Shown here: positions 8,762 to 17,164 of the stretch, one piece after another
Numbering within the stretch: the stretch's first letter is position 1
Layout of the letters: each line of letters begins with the position of its first letter
DNA from: Rhizobiales bacterium SYSU XM002
Lineage (GTDB): Bacteria; Pseudomonadota; Alphaproteobacteria; Rhizobiales; Beijerinckiaceae
Direction of reading: 5' to 3'
NCBI GenBank assembly: GCA_009846685.1
Contig: VWVY01000004.1
Location: forward strand, 186,001 to 250,000
Length of the DNA stretch: 64,000 bases
Notes under the pieces: generated by a model
Seen by the model: the letters and a program-made list of their open reading frames with translations, nothing else
The model's database searches: none
What the model was told of the DNA's origin: nothing
Translations under genes and position numbers: made by a program

Positions 8762-10147
8762 ATGACGACCCGCACCGAATCCGACACCTTCGGCCCGATT
8801 GAAGTTGACAGCGCCGCCTATTGGGGCGCGCAGGCCCAGCGCTCGCTCGGCAATTTCAAGATCGGCTGGGAAAAGCAGCCGCAGCCGATCGTCAAAGCAC
8901 TCGGCGTCGTCAAGCGTGCTGCCGCCGAAGCCAACATGGCACTCGGCAAGATGGATGCGAAACTCGGCGAGGTGATCGTCAAGGCGGCGCAGGAAGTGAT
9001 CGACGGCAAGCTCGACGCCCATTTCCCGCTCGTCGTCTGGCAGACCGGCTCGGGCACTCAGTCCAACATGAACGCCAATGAGGTGATCTCGAACCGCGCG
9101 ATCGAGATGCTGGGCGGCGAGATGGGCTCGAAGAAGCCGGTCCATCCCAATGACCATGTGAATATGTCGCAGTCGTCGAACGACACCTTCCCGACCGCGA
9201 TGCACATCGCCTGCGCGGTCGAGGTGGTGGAGCGGCTCATCCCCGCTCTCAAGCACCTTCACAAGGGGCTCGACGACAAGGCCAAGGCCTGGAAGGACAT
9301 CATCAAGATCGGCCGCACGCACACGCAGGATGCGACCCCGGTGACTCTCGGTCAGGAGTTCTCCGGCTACACCCAGCAAATCGAGAACGGCATCAAGCGC
9401 GTCGAGATGACGCTGCCGATGCTGATGGAACTCGCGCAGGGCGGCACTGCGGTCGGCACCGGCCTCGCCTCGCCGATCGGCTTCGCCGAGAAGGTCGCCG
9501 AGCGCATCGCTGCGATCACGGGTCTCAAGTTTACCTCGGCGCCGAACAAGTTCGAGGCGCTCGCCGCCCATGACGCCATGGTGATGACCCACGGCGCGAT
9601 CAACACGGTGGCGATGAGCTGTTTCAAGATCGCCAACGACATCCGCTTTCTCGGCTCGGGCCCACGTTCGGGCCTCGGCGAACTCGCGCTGCCGGAGAAC
9701 GAGCCGGGCTCCTCGATCATGCCGGGCAAGGTCAACCCCACCCAGTGCGAGGCGTTGACGCAGGTCGCCGCCCACATCCACGGCAACAACGCCGCCATCG
9801 GTTTTGCGGGCAGCCAAGGCCACTTCGAGTTGAACGTCTTCAACCCGATGATGGCCTACAACTTCCTCCAGTCGGTCCGTCTCCTGGCCGATGCGGCGGT
9901 CTCGTTCACCGACAATTGCGTGGTCGGCATCGAGCCGCGCCTCGACAACATCGAGCGCGGGCTGAAGAACTCGCTGATGCTCGTGACCCCGCTCAAGGAG
10001 AAGTATGGCTATGACCTCGCAGCCAAGGTCGCGAAATACGCGCACAAGAACGGCACCACCCTGCGGGAGGAAGCCATCGCGCTCGGGATCTCGGGCGAAG
10101 ACTTCGACAATATCGTCGATCCCTCGAAGATGATCGGGCCGGGCTGA
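8762..10147 (+). CDS. fumC: Fumarate hydratase class II
   Basis: Interconverts fumarate and L-malate in the TCA cycle; class II enzymes lack an iron-sulfur cluster and so tolerate oxygen. The 461-residue protein has the superfamily signature [11 protein letters not shown] at 316-326 (catalytic Ser318), the His188 of GRTHTQD and the substrate segment SGTQSNMN at 98-105. The frame is open upstream to 8642, but the ATG at 8762, with GAGAGG about 9 nt before it, matches the family N-terminus. A hairpin terminator follows at 10192-10211. Confidence 0.97.
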   Translation: MTTRTESDTFGPIEVDSAAYWGAQAQRSLGNFKIGWEKQPQPIVKALGVVKRAAAEANMALGKMDAKLGEVIVKAAQEVIDGKLDAHFPLVVWQTGSGTQSNMNANEVISNRAIEMLGGEMGSKKPVHPNDHVNMSQSSNDTFPTAMHIACAVEVVERLIPALKHLHKGLDDKAKAWKDIIKIGRTHTQDATPVTLGQEFSGYTQQIENGIKRVEMTLPMLMELAQGGTAVGTGLASPIGFAEKVAERIAAITGLKFTSAPNKFEALAAHDAMVMTHGAINTVAMSCFKIANDIRFLGSGPRSGLGELALPENEPGSSIMPGKVNPTQCEALTQVAAHIHGNNAAIGFAGSQGHFELNVFNPMMAYNFLQSVRLLADAAVSFTDNCVVGIEPRLDNIERGLKNSLMLVTPLKEKYGYDLAAKVAKYAHKNGTTLREEAIALGISGEDFDNIVDPSKMIGPG

Positions 10148-10191
10148 AGCTCGCCTGTCTTGCCTGATCATCCCGAGAATCAAGAATCGAA

Positions 10192-10222
10192 AGGGCGCTC
10201 CGCGGCGCCCTATTTCATTTTC
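10192..10222 (+). terminator. Intrinsic terminator of fumC
   Basis: AGGGCGC (10192-10198) and GCGCCCT (10205-10211) form a 7-bp stem around a 6-nt loop, followed by ATTTCATTTTC. It lies between the convergent fumC and DM13 genes. Confidence 0.75.
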
Positions 10223-10688
10223 AGCGATATTTCGCTGCCGAGATGAAAGCCTTGAAAGTCTCGCACCACACGACGACTGTCGTGTATTGCTTCACATCCA
10301 CGCTGCCCGGAACCGGCACCAAGAAGCCCGAAAAGCCTTTCACGTCGCCGATCCGGACAGCCTTGTCCTTGATCGCGAGGAAAGCCTCCTTGTCCTCGAC
10401 AAATTCCGACGCAAGGTAAACCTTGTAATCCGGCCCCGGCGCAAGCCGGCCCCTGTGGGCGATATGCGTCGGCGTCACCGTCACCTCGCCCTCGCCCCAG
10501 TGAAAGAAATCTGAACCCTTGAGGTCACGCCGGAAGGTTGCGGTCAATTTTTCCGCCGATTCCAGCACCTGCATCTCGCTCGTCGACGGCGGATCTGCGG
10601 CCGTCAGGATCGGCAGGACATAGATCCCCAACCCGAACCCGAGGACAAAAAAGAGCCCGTGGCTCAGAAAGCGAAAGAACCGCATCAT
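10221..10688 (-). CDS. DM13-domain membrane-anchored protein
   Basis: A 155-residue protein with an N-terminal membrane anchor (FLSHGLFFVLGFGLGIYVLPIL) and a DM13-type domain: GSDFFHWGEGEVTV, GPDYKVYLAS, GDVKGFSGFLVPVP and the terminal VVWCETFKAFISAAKY with its conserved cysteine. DM13 domains are proposed to act in redox or electron-transfer chemistry; nothing here shows the partner. Start 10688 is chosen because GGGAGG lies 7 nt upstream; the next codon is also ATG. Confidence 0.82.
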   Translation of the reverse strand: MMRFFRFLSHGLFFVLGFGLGIYVLPILTAADPPSTSEMQVLESAEKLTATFRRDLKGSDFFHWGEGEVTVTPTHIAHRGRLAPGPDYKVYLASEFVEDKEAFLAIKDKAVRIGDVKGFSGFLVPVPGSVDVKQYTTVVVWCETFKAFISAAKYR

Positions 10689-10777
10689 CGTGCCGCCTCC
10701 CTTGGTGCCTCGCCTCGACTTTACCCGGCGAAGGTGTAGCCTTGCCGGCAAGAGTGCAGGATTCTTACGGAACGGCA

Positions 10778-10960
10778 ATGGGCGAAGTCATCAATCTGCG
10801 TCTCGCGCGAAAGGCCAAGGCTCGCGCCGAGGCCGATCGGAAGGCGGAAGAAAACCGCACGAAGTTCGGGCAGACCAAGGCCGCCCGCAAGCTGAATACC
10901 GCCGAGAAGAAGCGCGCGGACAAGGCGCACGATGCCGGCAGGATCGACAAGGAAGAATGA
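10778..10960 (+). CDS. DUF4169 family small basic protein
   Basis: A 60-residue, highly charged protein starting MGEVINLRLARKAKARAEADRKA, matching DUF4169 in length and in the opening motif. It is probably one long helix. Its stop overlaps the start of the following ribbon-helix-helix gene by 4 nt (ATGA), so the two are almost certainly co-translated. Function is unknown. Confidence 0.8.
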   Translation: MGEVINLRLARKAKARAEADRKAEENRTKFGQTKAARKLNTAEKKRADKAHDAGRIDKEE

Positions 10961-11223
10961 CTCCGCTTTCCTCCCGCGTCGTCAAGCGCTCGCTGCGCAT
11001 CGCAGGCCATGCAACCTCGATCTCTCTCGAAGAACCGTTCTGGCAATTGCTGCGGAAAATCGCGGAGACACGGAAAATCGCGGTTTCCACTCTCGTCGAA
11101 GAAATCGACCGCGAGCGGCAGGGCGCCAATCTCTCCTCTGCGGTCCGCGTCTATGTTCTCGAATGGATGATGCGCGAAGCGACGTTGAGCCTCACGGACA
11201 ACGGTATGCCACCTAGGGCCTAG
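10957..11223 (+). CDS. Ribbon-helix-helix domain protein
   Basis: An 88-residue protein beginning MTPLSSRVVKRSLRIAGHATSISLEEPFW, with a strand-helix-helix layout (SISLEEPFWQLLRKIAETR, then AVSTLVEEIDRER) typical of small ribbon-helix-helix DNA-binding proteins. It overlaps the DUF4169 gene by 4 nt at its start and the convergent AsmA gene by 11 nt at its end. DNA target unknown. Confidence 0.8.
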   Translation: MTPLSSRVVKRSLRIAGHATSISLEEPFWQLLRKIAETRKIAVSTLVEEIDRERQGANLSSAVRVYVLEWMMREATLSLTDNGMPPRA

Positions 11224-14200
11224 GTGCCAGTTCCAGCGGCGGGGCAGTGGGCGGCGGCGGTGCAAGCGTTCCACCCGCTGGTGGTCTGGTTTCCCGGAGA
11301 CGCTCCTCTTCAAGCCGCGCCCGCGTCTTCGCCGCCAGTTCGGCAGCCTCCTTTTCGGCGCGTTCGCGCGCGAGCTGCTCTTCGAGAACCCGGATGCGCT
11401 CGCGCTCCGCCTCGAACGTCTGCCGACGCTCCAGGGCAGCCGCTTCCTGGGCGATGGCCTCCTCGACGGCCCGGACTTCCTCCTCTCGACGCCAGCGGAA
11501 GGCATCGCCGCGCTGGCGACGGTAATGCGCCTCCCTTTCGCGCAGATCAGCCTCGAACGCCTCGGCCTTTTCAAGATCGCGCTGGATCACCACGGCAAGC
11601 AGGCCGTTGACCAGCGGCGCGACCTGCAGGGTGCGGCGTGGTGAACTTTTGCCGTCGAGCTTGCCGGACAGCGTGACCGATATTTCCGGCAAACCGCCGC
11701 TCCACCCCGGTGGAAGAGCGCTGTTCCGGAATGTCAGCTTTGCCTCGACTTCCCGCCGCAGGAGATCGGCCTGGATATCCGGTGTTGCGGAAACACCTGT
11801 CGACGGCCCACCTTCATCGGCCGCGATACCGATCCGCAGGTTGCCGTTCAGCAACCCTGCGCTTCGCTCGCCGCCCGAAAGCCGAAAGCCTCCCCTGCGC
11901 AATTCCGGATCGAGCTTGCCACCAATAGAATTCTCGTTGACGGGCTCCAGCTCCTCGATCGGCCGCGCGATAAGGCGCGTCAGCCCCGCCGGGTCCGCAT
12001 TCTCGATCATCCCGCCGTCGATCGTGATCTTGCCCGCGCCGGAAAGACTGCCAATGACCTCGGCCATCGTTCCGCCACCGGCCGAAAACGGAACCTCACC
12101 GCTCCCCATGCCGCCGATCACCGGAAGCGGCAGCCGGGAAAACCGCATCAATCCGCTCGCCTCGACGCGTCGCTCCTTGCGCAGCACTGTCAATTGACCG
12201 CCAATCTGGCCATCGCCGAGACGGCTCTCGAACCCTGTAATCGCGAGCGAATCCGGCGCGAAGCGGAGGATGAACTGCGGCTCCGCCAGCCGTACCCCGC
12301 CAAGATCCAACCCTTTCGCCTCGATCCAGAGATCGCCGGCGAGCAGCGGCGGCAGCGCCGGCGAAAACGGCTCGCGCGACCAGCCATCGACACCCGAGAG
12401 AACCGTCCGCCCGGCAATCGGCTGCAACAGCGTCGAAAGCGCGATTTCTCCTGCCTTGATCTGACCGGCGACCTGCCCGCCACGCCCGAAATCGAAGGAA
12501 ATCTCGCCACCGACCGATGCTTCGCCGAAACGCGCGTCGAAGCCGGTCAGCGTCAATTTGTTGCGTTCGAAAAAGAAGCGACCCGCCGCCTGGCCGGAGA
12601 GGTTTTGCGCCAGCAGCGGCGCGCCGCCGCCGAGCGCCTCGCCGAGCAACGACAAATCGGACGAACGCAACGCAAACCGCCCGTCCGCCGGAATGGATTT
12701 GAACGGGCTGATTCGCCCCTTGAAATCGACCTCGACACCGGCCAGCACGCCGGTGAGAGCGCCTTCGAGGTCGCGGCGCGGATTGCCGCTCGCCTTGATC
12801 TTGATACGGCCCGGCAAGCGGGACGTCGCTGCCGGCGTGCCCGCAAGCTGCGCCGCAAGCCGGACGCCATCCGGATTGGACGCATCCGCGTCGAGCGTGA
12901 TGTCGAGGTTGTCGCCGCGGACGGCCGAAACGGTACGCGCATGGAGATCGGTGCCGCCGAGCTTGCCGTCGATCGCGACATCCCAGACCGCTTCGCCCGC
13001 CCGGTTGGTGATACGGAAGTTGCCGACGGCGATCGCTGGTTCGATCAGGTCAGCGCGGGCGACGAAAGCGGCGGTCAGCGGTCCCGGCAGCAGGGCCGAA
13101 GAAAGCCGGGCAATGTCGGAGACCCGCTCCGCATCGAGCTTGGCGGTCAGGTGCAAGGCTTCCCCGGACGCACCGCCGGAAAGGAAAAGCTCTTCGCCAC
13201 GCCGCCCGGCCAGACGCAGTTCGCGCAAGGTAACGGCATCGCCCTGACGGTCGAGCGTCACGCGAAGACCGCCGAGTTCCTGCCCGTCAAGCACGAGGTG
13301 GGCGACATTAAGGTTGGTCGAGAACGAAAGGCCAGGGATGGGGCGCAAGGGATCGAGTGCGGCAATGACACGCGCATCGAACCGTTCCGCTGCCAGCGTC
13401 AGCGCGAGTTTCGGCGCGCCACCGTTCGAAAGCACGCCGTTGCCCGCCAGATTTCCGGATGGACTGCGGATGTCGATCTCGCCGATGTCGATCCGTTCCG
13501 GATTGCCCTTCAGCGTCGCGCCAAGCGAGGCACGGGCCGGCAGGCCGGGCACGCCAGACATCCCCCGCAGCCAGGCGGCAAAAGCCTGAAGATCGTCGGA
13601 CTCGAGCGAAAGGCGGCCGTCGAGGAATTCAGGCCCTGCCGTCGCCGCGCGCGCAAAGCCCAGCCGGCTCGCACCGGGCAGCAACATCGACAGCCGGTCC
13701 AGATGGAACGAGGCGCCCTTGCGGGACACCGAGATGTCGAGATCACGCATCGTCCCGCCGGGAACCTGAACCGCTTCGACGGAGAGATCGAGCGTGATAT
13801 CGAGAGGGACCGCTGCGCCACCGATTGAGACGGGCCGGCCGAGATTGCCCAACGCGCCGGTCAGGTCGAGGCGGCGGGTGCCCAGTTTCCCGGAAAGATG
13901 TGGGCGCTCGGCCTTGAAATCGAGATAGAGCTGCCCGGCCAGATTGGCCGCGCCCTCGCCTTGCCCCAACGCGATGTTGACCGGATCCGCGATTGCCTGA
14001 TCGAGATGGAGCAGAAGGCGGGCCGAGCCCTGAAACGGTAGCTGAGCATTGCCCGCTCCCGCCCAGGCAGGATTTCCGGAAAACGTCACGGCGCCGTCGA
14101 AGACCGGCCGTCCTTCGACGCCCGGAACGCCGAACCAGCCGTCGAGCGAAGCGCGGGACAGGACCGCCTTGTCCTCGACGACGCCTTTCATGCGCGCCCG

Positions 14201-14770
14201 GCCACCTTCCAGTTGTCCGATCTGGAGACGCAATTCGCGGGCTCCGGTAACTTCCTTGAGATCGACCCGAAAGGGACCATTGAGGCTCGGCGCCTCGATC
14301 AGGGCATCGAAGGGCGGAAGCGCAGGGACGTCCCGGAACGCGACGCCGGCAAGTTCGAGCCGATCAAGGCCGATCTGCCCCGCGCGGAGGGCATGCGGCG
14401 CACCTTTTCCTTCCGCAACGAGCGACCGGATACCGGCTATCTCCATTTCCGGTTTCTCGATCCGCGCCCCTGATAAAACGAAGCGGCCGGTCAGAAGCGC
14501 AGTCGGCGAGAGCGAGAACGAAATCCGCCGCGCGCGCAGCAGCGGCGAGCCGGTTTCGCCAAACTCGACATTCTCGGCATCGATCGACGGCGTCGGCAGC
14601 AGGGAAACCTGAAGTGTCCCTCCGAAACGCACCTCAAGACCCGTCCGGTCCTGCACGAATGCGGCAAGACGCGGTCGCTGGGCCTCCCAGTCCACAAAAT
14701 GCGGGCCGACCATCAACGTCAGCAACGCGATGGCGACAAGCGCGGCCAGAGCGGTCAGGATATCCCGCAA
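11213..14770 (-). CDS. Very long AsmA-family envelope protein
   Basis: About 1185 residues. An N-terminal membrane anchor (about residues 4-24) is followed by the AsmA-type opening GPHFVDWEAQRPRLAAFVQDRTGLEV and a very long beta-rich region of repeated glycine/leucine segments. This is the architecture of AsmA-like proteins thought to bridge the periplasm and move lipids to the outer membrane. The C-terminus is unusual: a roughly 100-residue Glu/Arg/Ala coiled coil (REREAHYRRQRGD onward) ending in a proline-rich tail. The start is a TTG: either 14776 or, preferred, 14770, which has GAGGA about 7 nt upstream. The stop lies inside the last codons of the convergent ribbon-helix-helix gene. Confidence 0.87.
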   Translation of the reverse strand: MRDILTALAALVAIALLTLMVGPHFVDWEAQRPRLAAFVQDRTGLEVRFGGTLQVSLLPTPSIDAENVEFGETGSPLLRARRISFSLSPTALLTGRFVLSGARIEKPEMEIAGIRSLVAEGKGAPHALRAGQIGLDRLELAGVAFRDVPALPPFDALIEAPSLNGPFRVDLKEVTGARELRLQIGQLEGGRARMKGVVEDKAVLSRASLDGWFGVPGVEGRPVFDGAVTFSGNPAWAGAGNAQLPFQGSARLLLHLDQAIADPVNIALGQGEGAANLAGQLYLDFKAERPHLSGKLGTRRLDLTGALGNLGRPVSIGGAAVPLDITLDLSVEAVQVPGGTMRDLDISVSRKGASFHLDRLSMLLPGASRLGFARAATAGPEFLDGRLSLESDDLQAFAAWLRGMSGVPGLPARASLGATLKGNPERIDIGEIDIRSPSGNLAGNGVLSNGGAPKLALTLAAERFDARVIAALDPLRPIPGLSFSTNLNVAHLVLDGQELGGLRVTLDRQGDAVTLRELRLAGRRGEELFLSGGASGEALHLTAKLDAERVSDIARLSSALLPGPLTAAFVARADLIEPAIAVGNFRITNRAGEAVWDVAIDGKLGGTDLHARTVSAVRGDNLDITLDADASNPDGVRLAAQLAGTPAATSRLPGRIKIKASGNPRRDLEGALTGVLAGVEVDFKGRISPFKSIPADGRFALRSSDLSLLGEALGGGAPLLAQNLSGQAAGRFFFERNKLTLTGFDARFGEASVGGEISFDFGRGGQVAGQIKAGEIALSTLLQPIAGRTVLSGVDGWSREPFSPALPPLLAGDLWIEAKGLDLGGVRLAEPQFILRFAPDSLAITGFESRLGDGQIGGQLTVLRKERRVEASGLMRFSRLPLPVIGGMGSGEVPFSAGGGTMAEVIGSLSGAGKITIDGGMIENADPAGLTRLIARPIEELEPVNENSIGGKLDPELRRGGFRLSGGERSAGLLNGNLRIGIAADEGGPSTGVSATPDIQADLLRREVEAKLTFRNSALPPGWSGGLPEISVTLSGKLDGKSSPRRTLQVAPLVNGLLAVVIQRDLEKAEAFEADLREREAHYRRQRGDAFRWRREEEVRAVEEAIAQEAAALERRQTFEAERERIRVLEEQLARERAEKEAAELAAKTRARLEEERLRETRPPAGGTLAPPPPTAPPLELAPRP

Positions 14771-14844
14771 GCACAATTCCTCAGCCGGCCACGCCGAAGG
14801 ATTCGGCAGGCGTCAGACAATCCTAACCATATTCTGGCGGGCAA

Positions 14845-16254
14845 TCACGGCTGAAGCGTGAAAATCTTCCCCGGATTCATGATGTTGTCGGGATCGATCG
14901 CCTTCTTGATCAGACGCATGGTATCGAGGGCAGCCGTTCCAAGCTCGGGTTCGAGGTATTTCATCTTGCCCTGCCCCACGCCATGCTCGCCGGTGCAGGT
15001 GCCTTCCATGCGATGCGCGCGCTCGATCAGCCCCGAGAGCAGTGCCTTCACGTTGGCAAGTTCTTCCGGAACATTGGGGTCAGCGAGCACGGAAAGATGG
15101 AAATTACCGTCGCCGACATGGCCGACAATCGGCGCGATCAGGCCGCGGGCATCGACATCCGCCTTGGTTTCGGCAATGCAGTCCGCGAGCCGCGAGATCG
15201 GCACACAGACATCGGTCGCGAAGGGCTTGACGCCCGGCCTGAGCGACATCACCGCCCAGTAGGCGTTGTGTCGCGCTTCCCAAAGCTTAGAGCGATCCTC
15301 GGGCCGCGTCGCCCATTCGAACGGGCCGCCGCCCAACTCCTCGGCAATCTCGGCGAAACGCTGTGCCTGTTCGGCTACCCCCGCCTCCGTGCCGTGAAAT
15401 TCGAGGAACAGCACCGGCTTCTCGGGCAGCGAGAGCTTGGAATAGGCGTTGCAGGCCCTCACCTGCACTTCGTCGAGCAACTCGATACGCGCGACGGGAA
15501 GTCCGGTCTGGATCGCCATGATTGTTGCATCCGCCGCCGCCTTGATATCCGGAAACGGACACACGCCAGCGGAAATCGCTTCTGGCAACCCGTAGAGCTT
15601 CAGCGTGATCCTGGTGACGACGCCGAGCGTGCCCTCGGAACCGACCATCAGCCGGGTAAGATCGTAGCCGGCACTGGTCTTTTTCGCGCGCCGCGCGGTG
15701 GTGACGACCTCGCCGTTCGGGAGCACAGCTTCGAGCGCAAGCACGTTATCCTTCATCGTGCCGTAGCGGACGGCGTTGGTGCCCGAAGCCCGCGTCGCCA
15801 CCATGCCGCCGATCGAGGCATCCGCCCCCGGATCAATCGGGAAAAATAGGCCGTAGCTGCGCAGGTAATCGTTGAGTTCCTTGCGCGTCACGCCGGGTTC
15901 GACGACACAATCGAGATCCTCCGGATGAACCGCGATAATCTTCTTCATGTTCGAAACGTCCACCGACACACCGCCATAGGGCGCATTGAGGTGCCCTTCG
16001 AGCGAGGAACCGGTGCCAAACGGAATGATCGGCACGCGTCGCTCGCCGCACAGCTTCACGATCTCGCGGATTTCCTCGACGTCATCTGGAAAAACCACGG
16101 CATCCGGCGGCTGGTTGGCGATCCAGGTCGTCGTGTGTCCGTGCTGCTCCCGAACCGCCTGGCTCGTGACGCAGCGGTTACCGAAGCGCTTCTGCAGTTC
16201 CAGCGTAAGAGCCGAAATCACCTCGGCGGACGGGCGGGAAGTCAGCGAACCCAT
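14845..16254 (-). CDS. FAD-linked D-lactate dehydrogenase/glycolate oxidase-type oxidoreductase
   Basis: A 469-residue flavoprotein of the GlcD/D-lactate dehydrogenase (cytochrome) family. The FAD-binding domain shows IPFGTGSSLEGH and later DPGADASIGGMVATRASGTNAVRYGTM; the C-terminal FAD-oxidase domain shows PIVGHVGDGNFH and GTCTGEHGVGQGKMKYL with the expected histidines. It likely oxidises a D-2-hydroxy acid and passes electrons to the respiratory chain or cytochrome c; the exact substrate cannot be told from sequence. GAGGAG lies 7 nt before the ATG. There is no glcE/glcF-like gene nearby, which favours the single-subunit D-lactate dehydrogenase type. Confidence 0.88.
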   Translation of the reverse strand: MGSLTSRPSAEVISALTLELQKRFGNRCVTSQAVREQHGHTTTWIANQPPDAVVFPDDVEEIREIVKLCGERRVPIIPFGTGSSLEGHLNAPYGGVSVDVSNMKKIIAVHPEDLDCVVEPGVTRKELNDYLRSYGLFFPIDPGADASIGGMVATRASGTNAVRYGTMKDNVLALEAVLPNGEVVTTARRAKKTSAGYDLTRLMVGSEGTLGVVTRITLKLYGLPEAISAGVCPFPDIKAAADATIMAIQTGLPVARIELLDEVQVRACNAYSKLSLPEKPVLFLEFHGTEAGVAEQAQRFAEIAEELGGGPFEWATRPEDRSKLWEARHNAYWAVMSLRPGVKPFATDVCVPISRLADCIAETKADVDARGLIAPIVGHVGDGNFHLSVLADPNVPEELANVKALLSGLIERAHRMEGTCTGEHGVGQGKMKYLEPELGTAALDTMRLIKKAIDPDNIMNPGKIFTLQP

Positions 16255-16369
16255 GCGTTTCTCCTCAAACGGCGGGCACCCTGCAGGCGCCCGTCCGCAG
16301 ATCGATAAAAGTCAACGTAGCTGTCCCTTTTCCAAAAGGAAAGCCGAGGGAGAGCCACTCTTACCCTCT

Positions 16370-16876
16370 TCACCGGTTCAGGAAATCGCTCTTGCCGAGC
16401 TGGACACCGTTATGGCGCAGCAGCGCATAGGCCGTGGTGGCGTGGAAATAGAAATTCGGCAACACAACGGAAGCGATATAGGTCGCACCGGTCATCTCGG
16501 TTTCCGGCGCATTGCGGCCGAGGCGGATCTTGATCGTCCGGGTCTCGGCGCCGTCGAACTTCGCCTCCGGGATGCCCTTGATGAAGGCGCGCGTCTTCTC
16601 GATGCGGGCTTTGAGCGCGGCAACGGAGGTTTCATCATCCAGCCAGGCCGGAACCTCGGCACCGGAAAGCCGGGCGGCGGCGCCCTTGGCAAAATCGCAG
16701 GCGATCTGGATCTGGCGCGTGAACGGGAACATGTCGGGATAAAGCCGCGCTGAAAGAAAGATTGGCTCCTCAACCGCAGTGCGGCCGCAATGCTCGGCGA
16801 GCTTGTCGAGGATGCGGTCCAGCGCATCGAGGCTCTGCGCAAGGCTGGGGAGAATGACGTTGCAGACGGAAGACAT
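16370..16876 (-). CDS. DUF1993 family protein
   Basis: A 168-residue soluble protein beginning MSSVCNVILPSLAQSLDALDRILDKL and ending HNGVQLGKSDFLNR. Both ends and the FPFTRQIQIACDFAKGAAARL segment match the DUF1993 family, four-helix proteins related to DinB-like folds. The frame is open far upstream, but that part lies antisense to the helicase gene and is not coding. The start at 16876 has a weak purine-rich site (AAAGGGAAA). Confidence 0.83.
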   Translation of the reverse strand: MSSVCNVILPSLAQSLDALDRILDKLAEHCGRTAVEEPIFLSARLYPDMFPFTRQIQIACDFAKGAAARLSGAEVPAWLDDETSVAALKARIEKTRAFIKGIPEAKFDGAETRTIKIRLGRNAPETEMTGATYIASVVLPNFYFHATTAYALLRHNGVQLGKSDFLNR

Positions 16877-17164
16877 GGTTTCCCTTTCCCGGCGTCGCCG
16901 CGGAATGCGGATCGCGCGCCCGATGGGCACTGACATGGCACATCCGTGCACGGCGGCAAGAGGTAAGTATTCCCTGCGATTGACATTTGATGCATGAGAA
17001 CATAAAGTGAACATTCGCATGACTGAAAAGGGCCATCGCCGGCATCGTTTCAGCGAATGCGCTTTTCCACGACGAATCAGCCAGAATGGCTCGCAACATT
17101 GGCCGTGAGGGGCCATATCACCCGCGAACCGTTTCGTCGTTGCCGCCATGAGGAGCCGGGGCGT
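16877..17164. other. Divergent intergenic region, DUF1993 / uvrD
   Basis: A 288-nt region between divergent genes. It should hold promoters for both, but I found no convincing -35/-10 pair and no LexA box. The frame of uvrD is open through part of it to 17057 without a good start site. Confidence 0.5.

Noticed and set aside
8675-10183. 502-codon minus-strand ORF
   Set aside because: Mirror frame of fumC.
12194-13828. 544-codon plus-strand ORF
   Set aside because: Antisense to the AsmA-family gene; no supporting ribosome site or motif.
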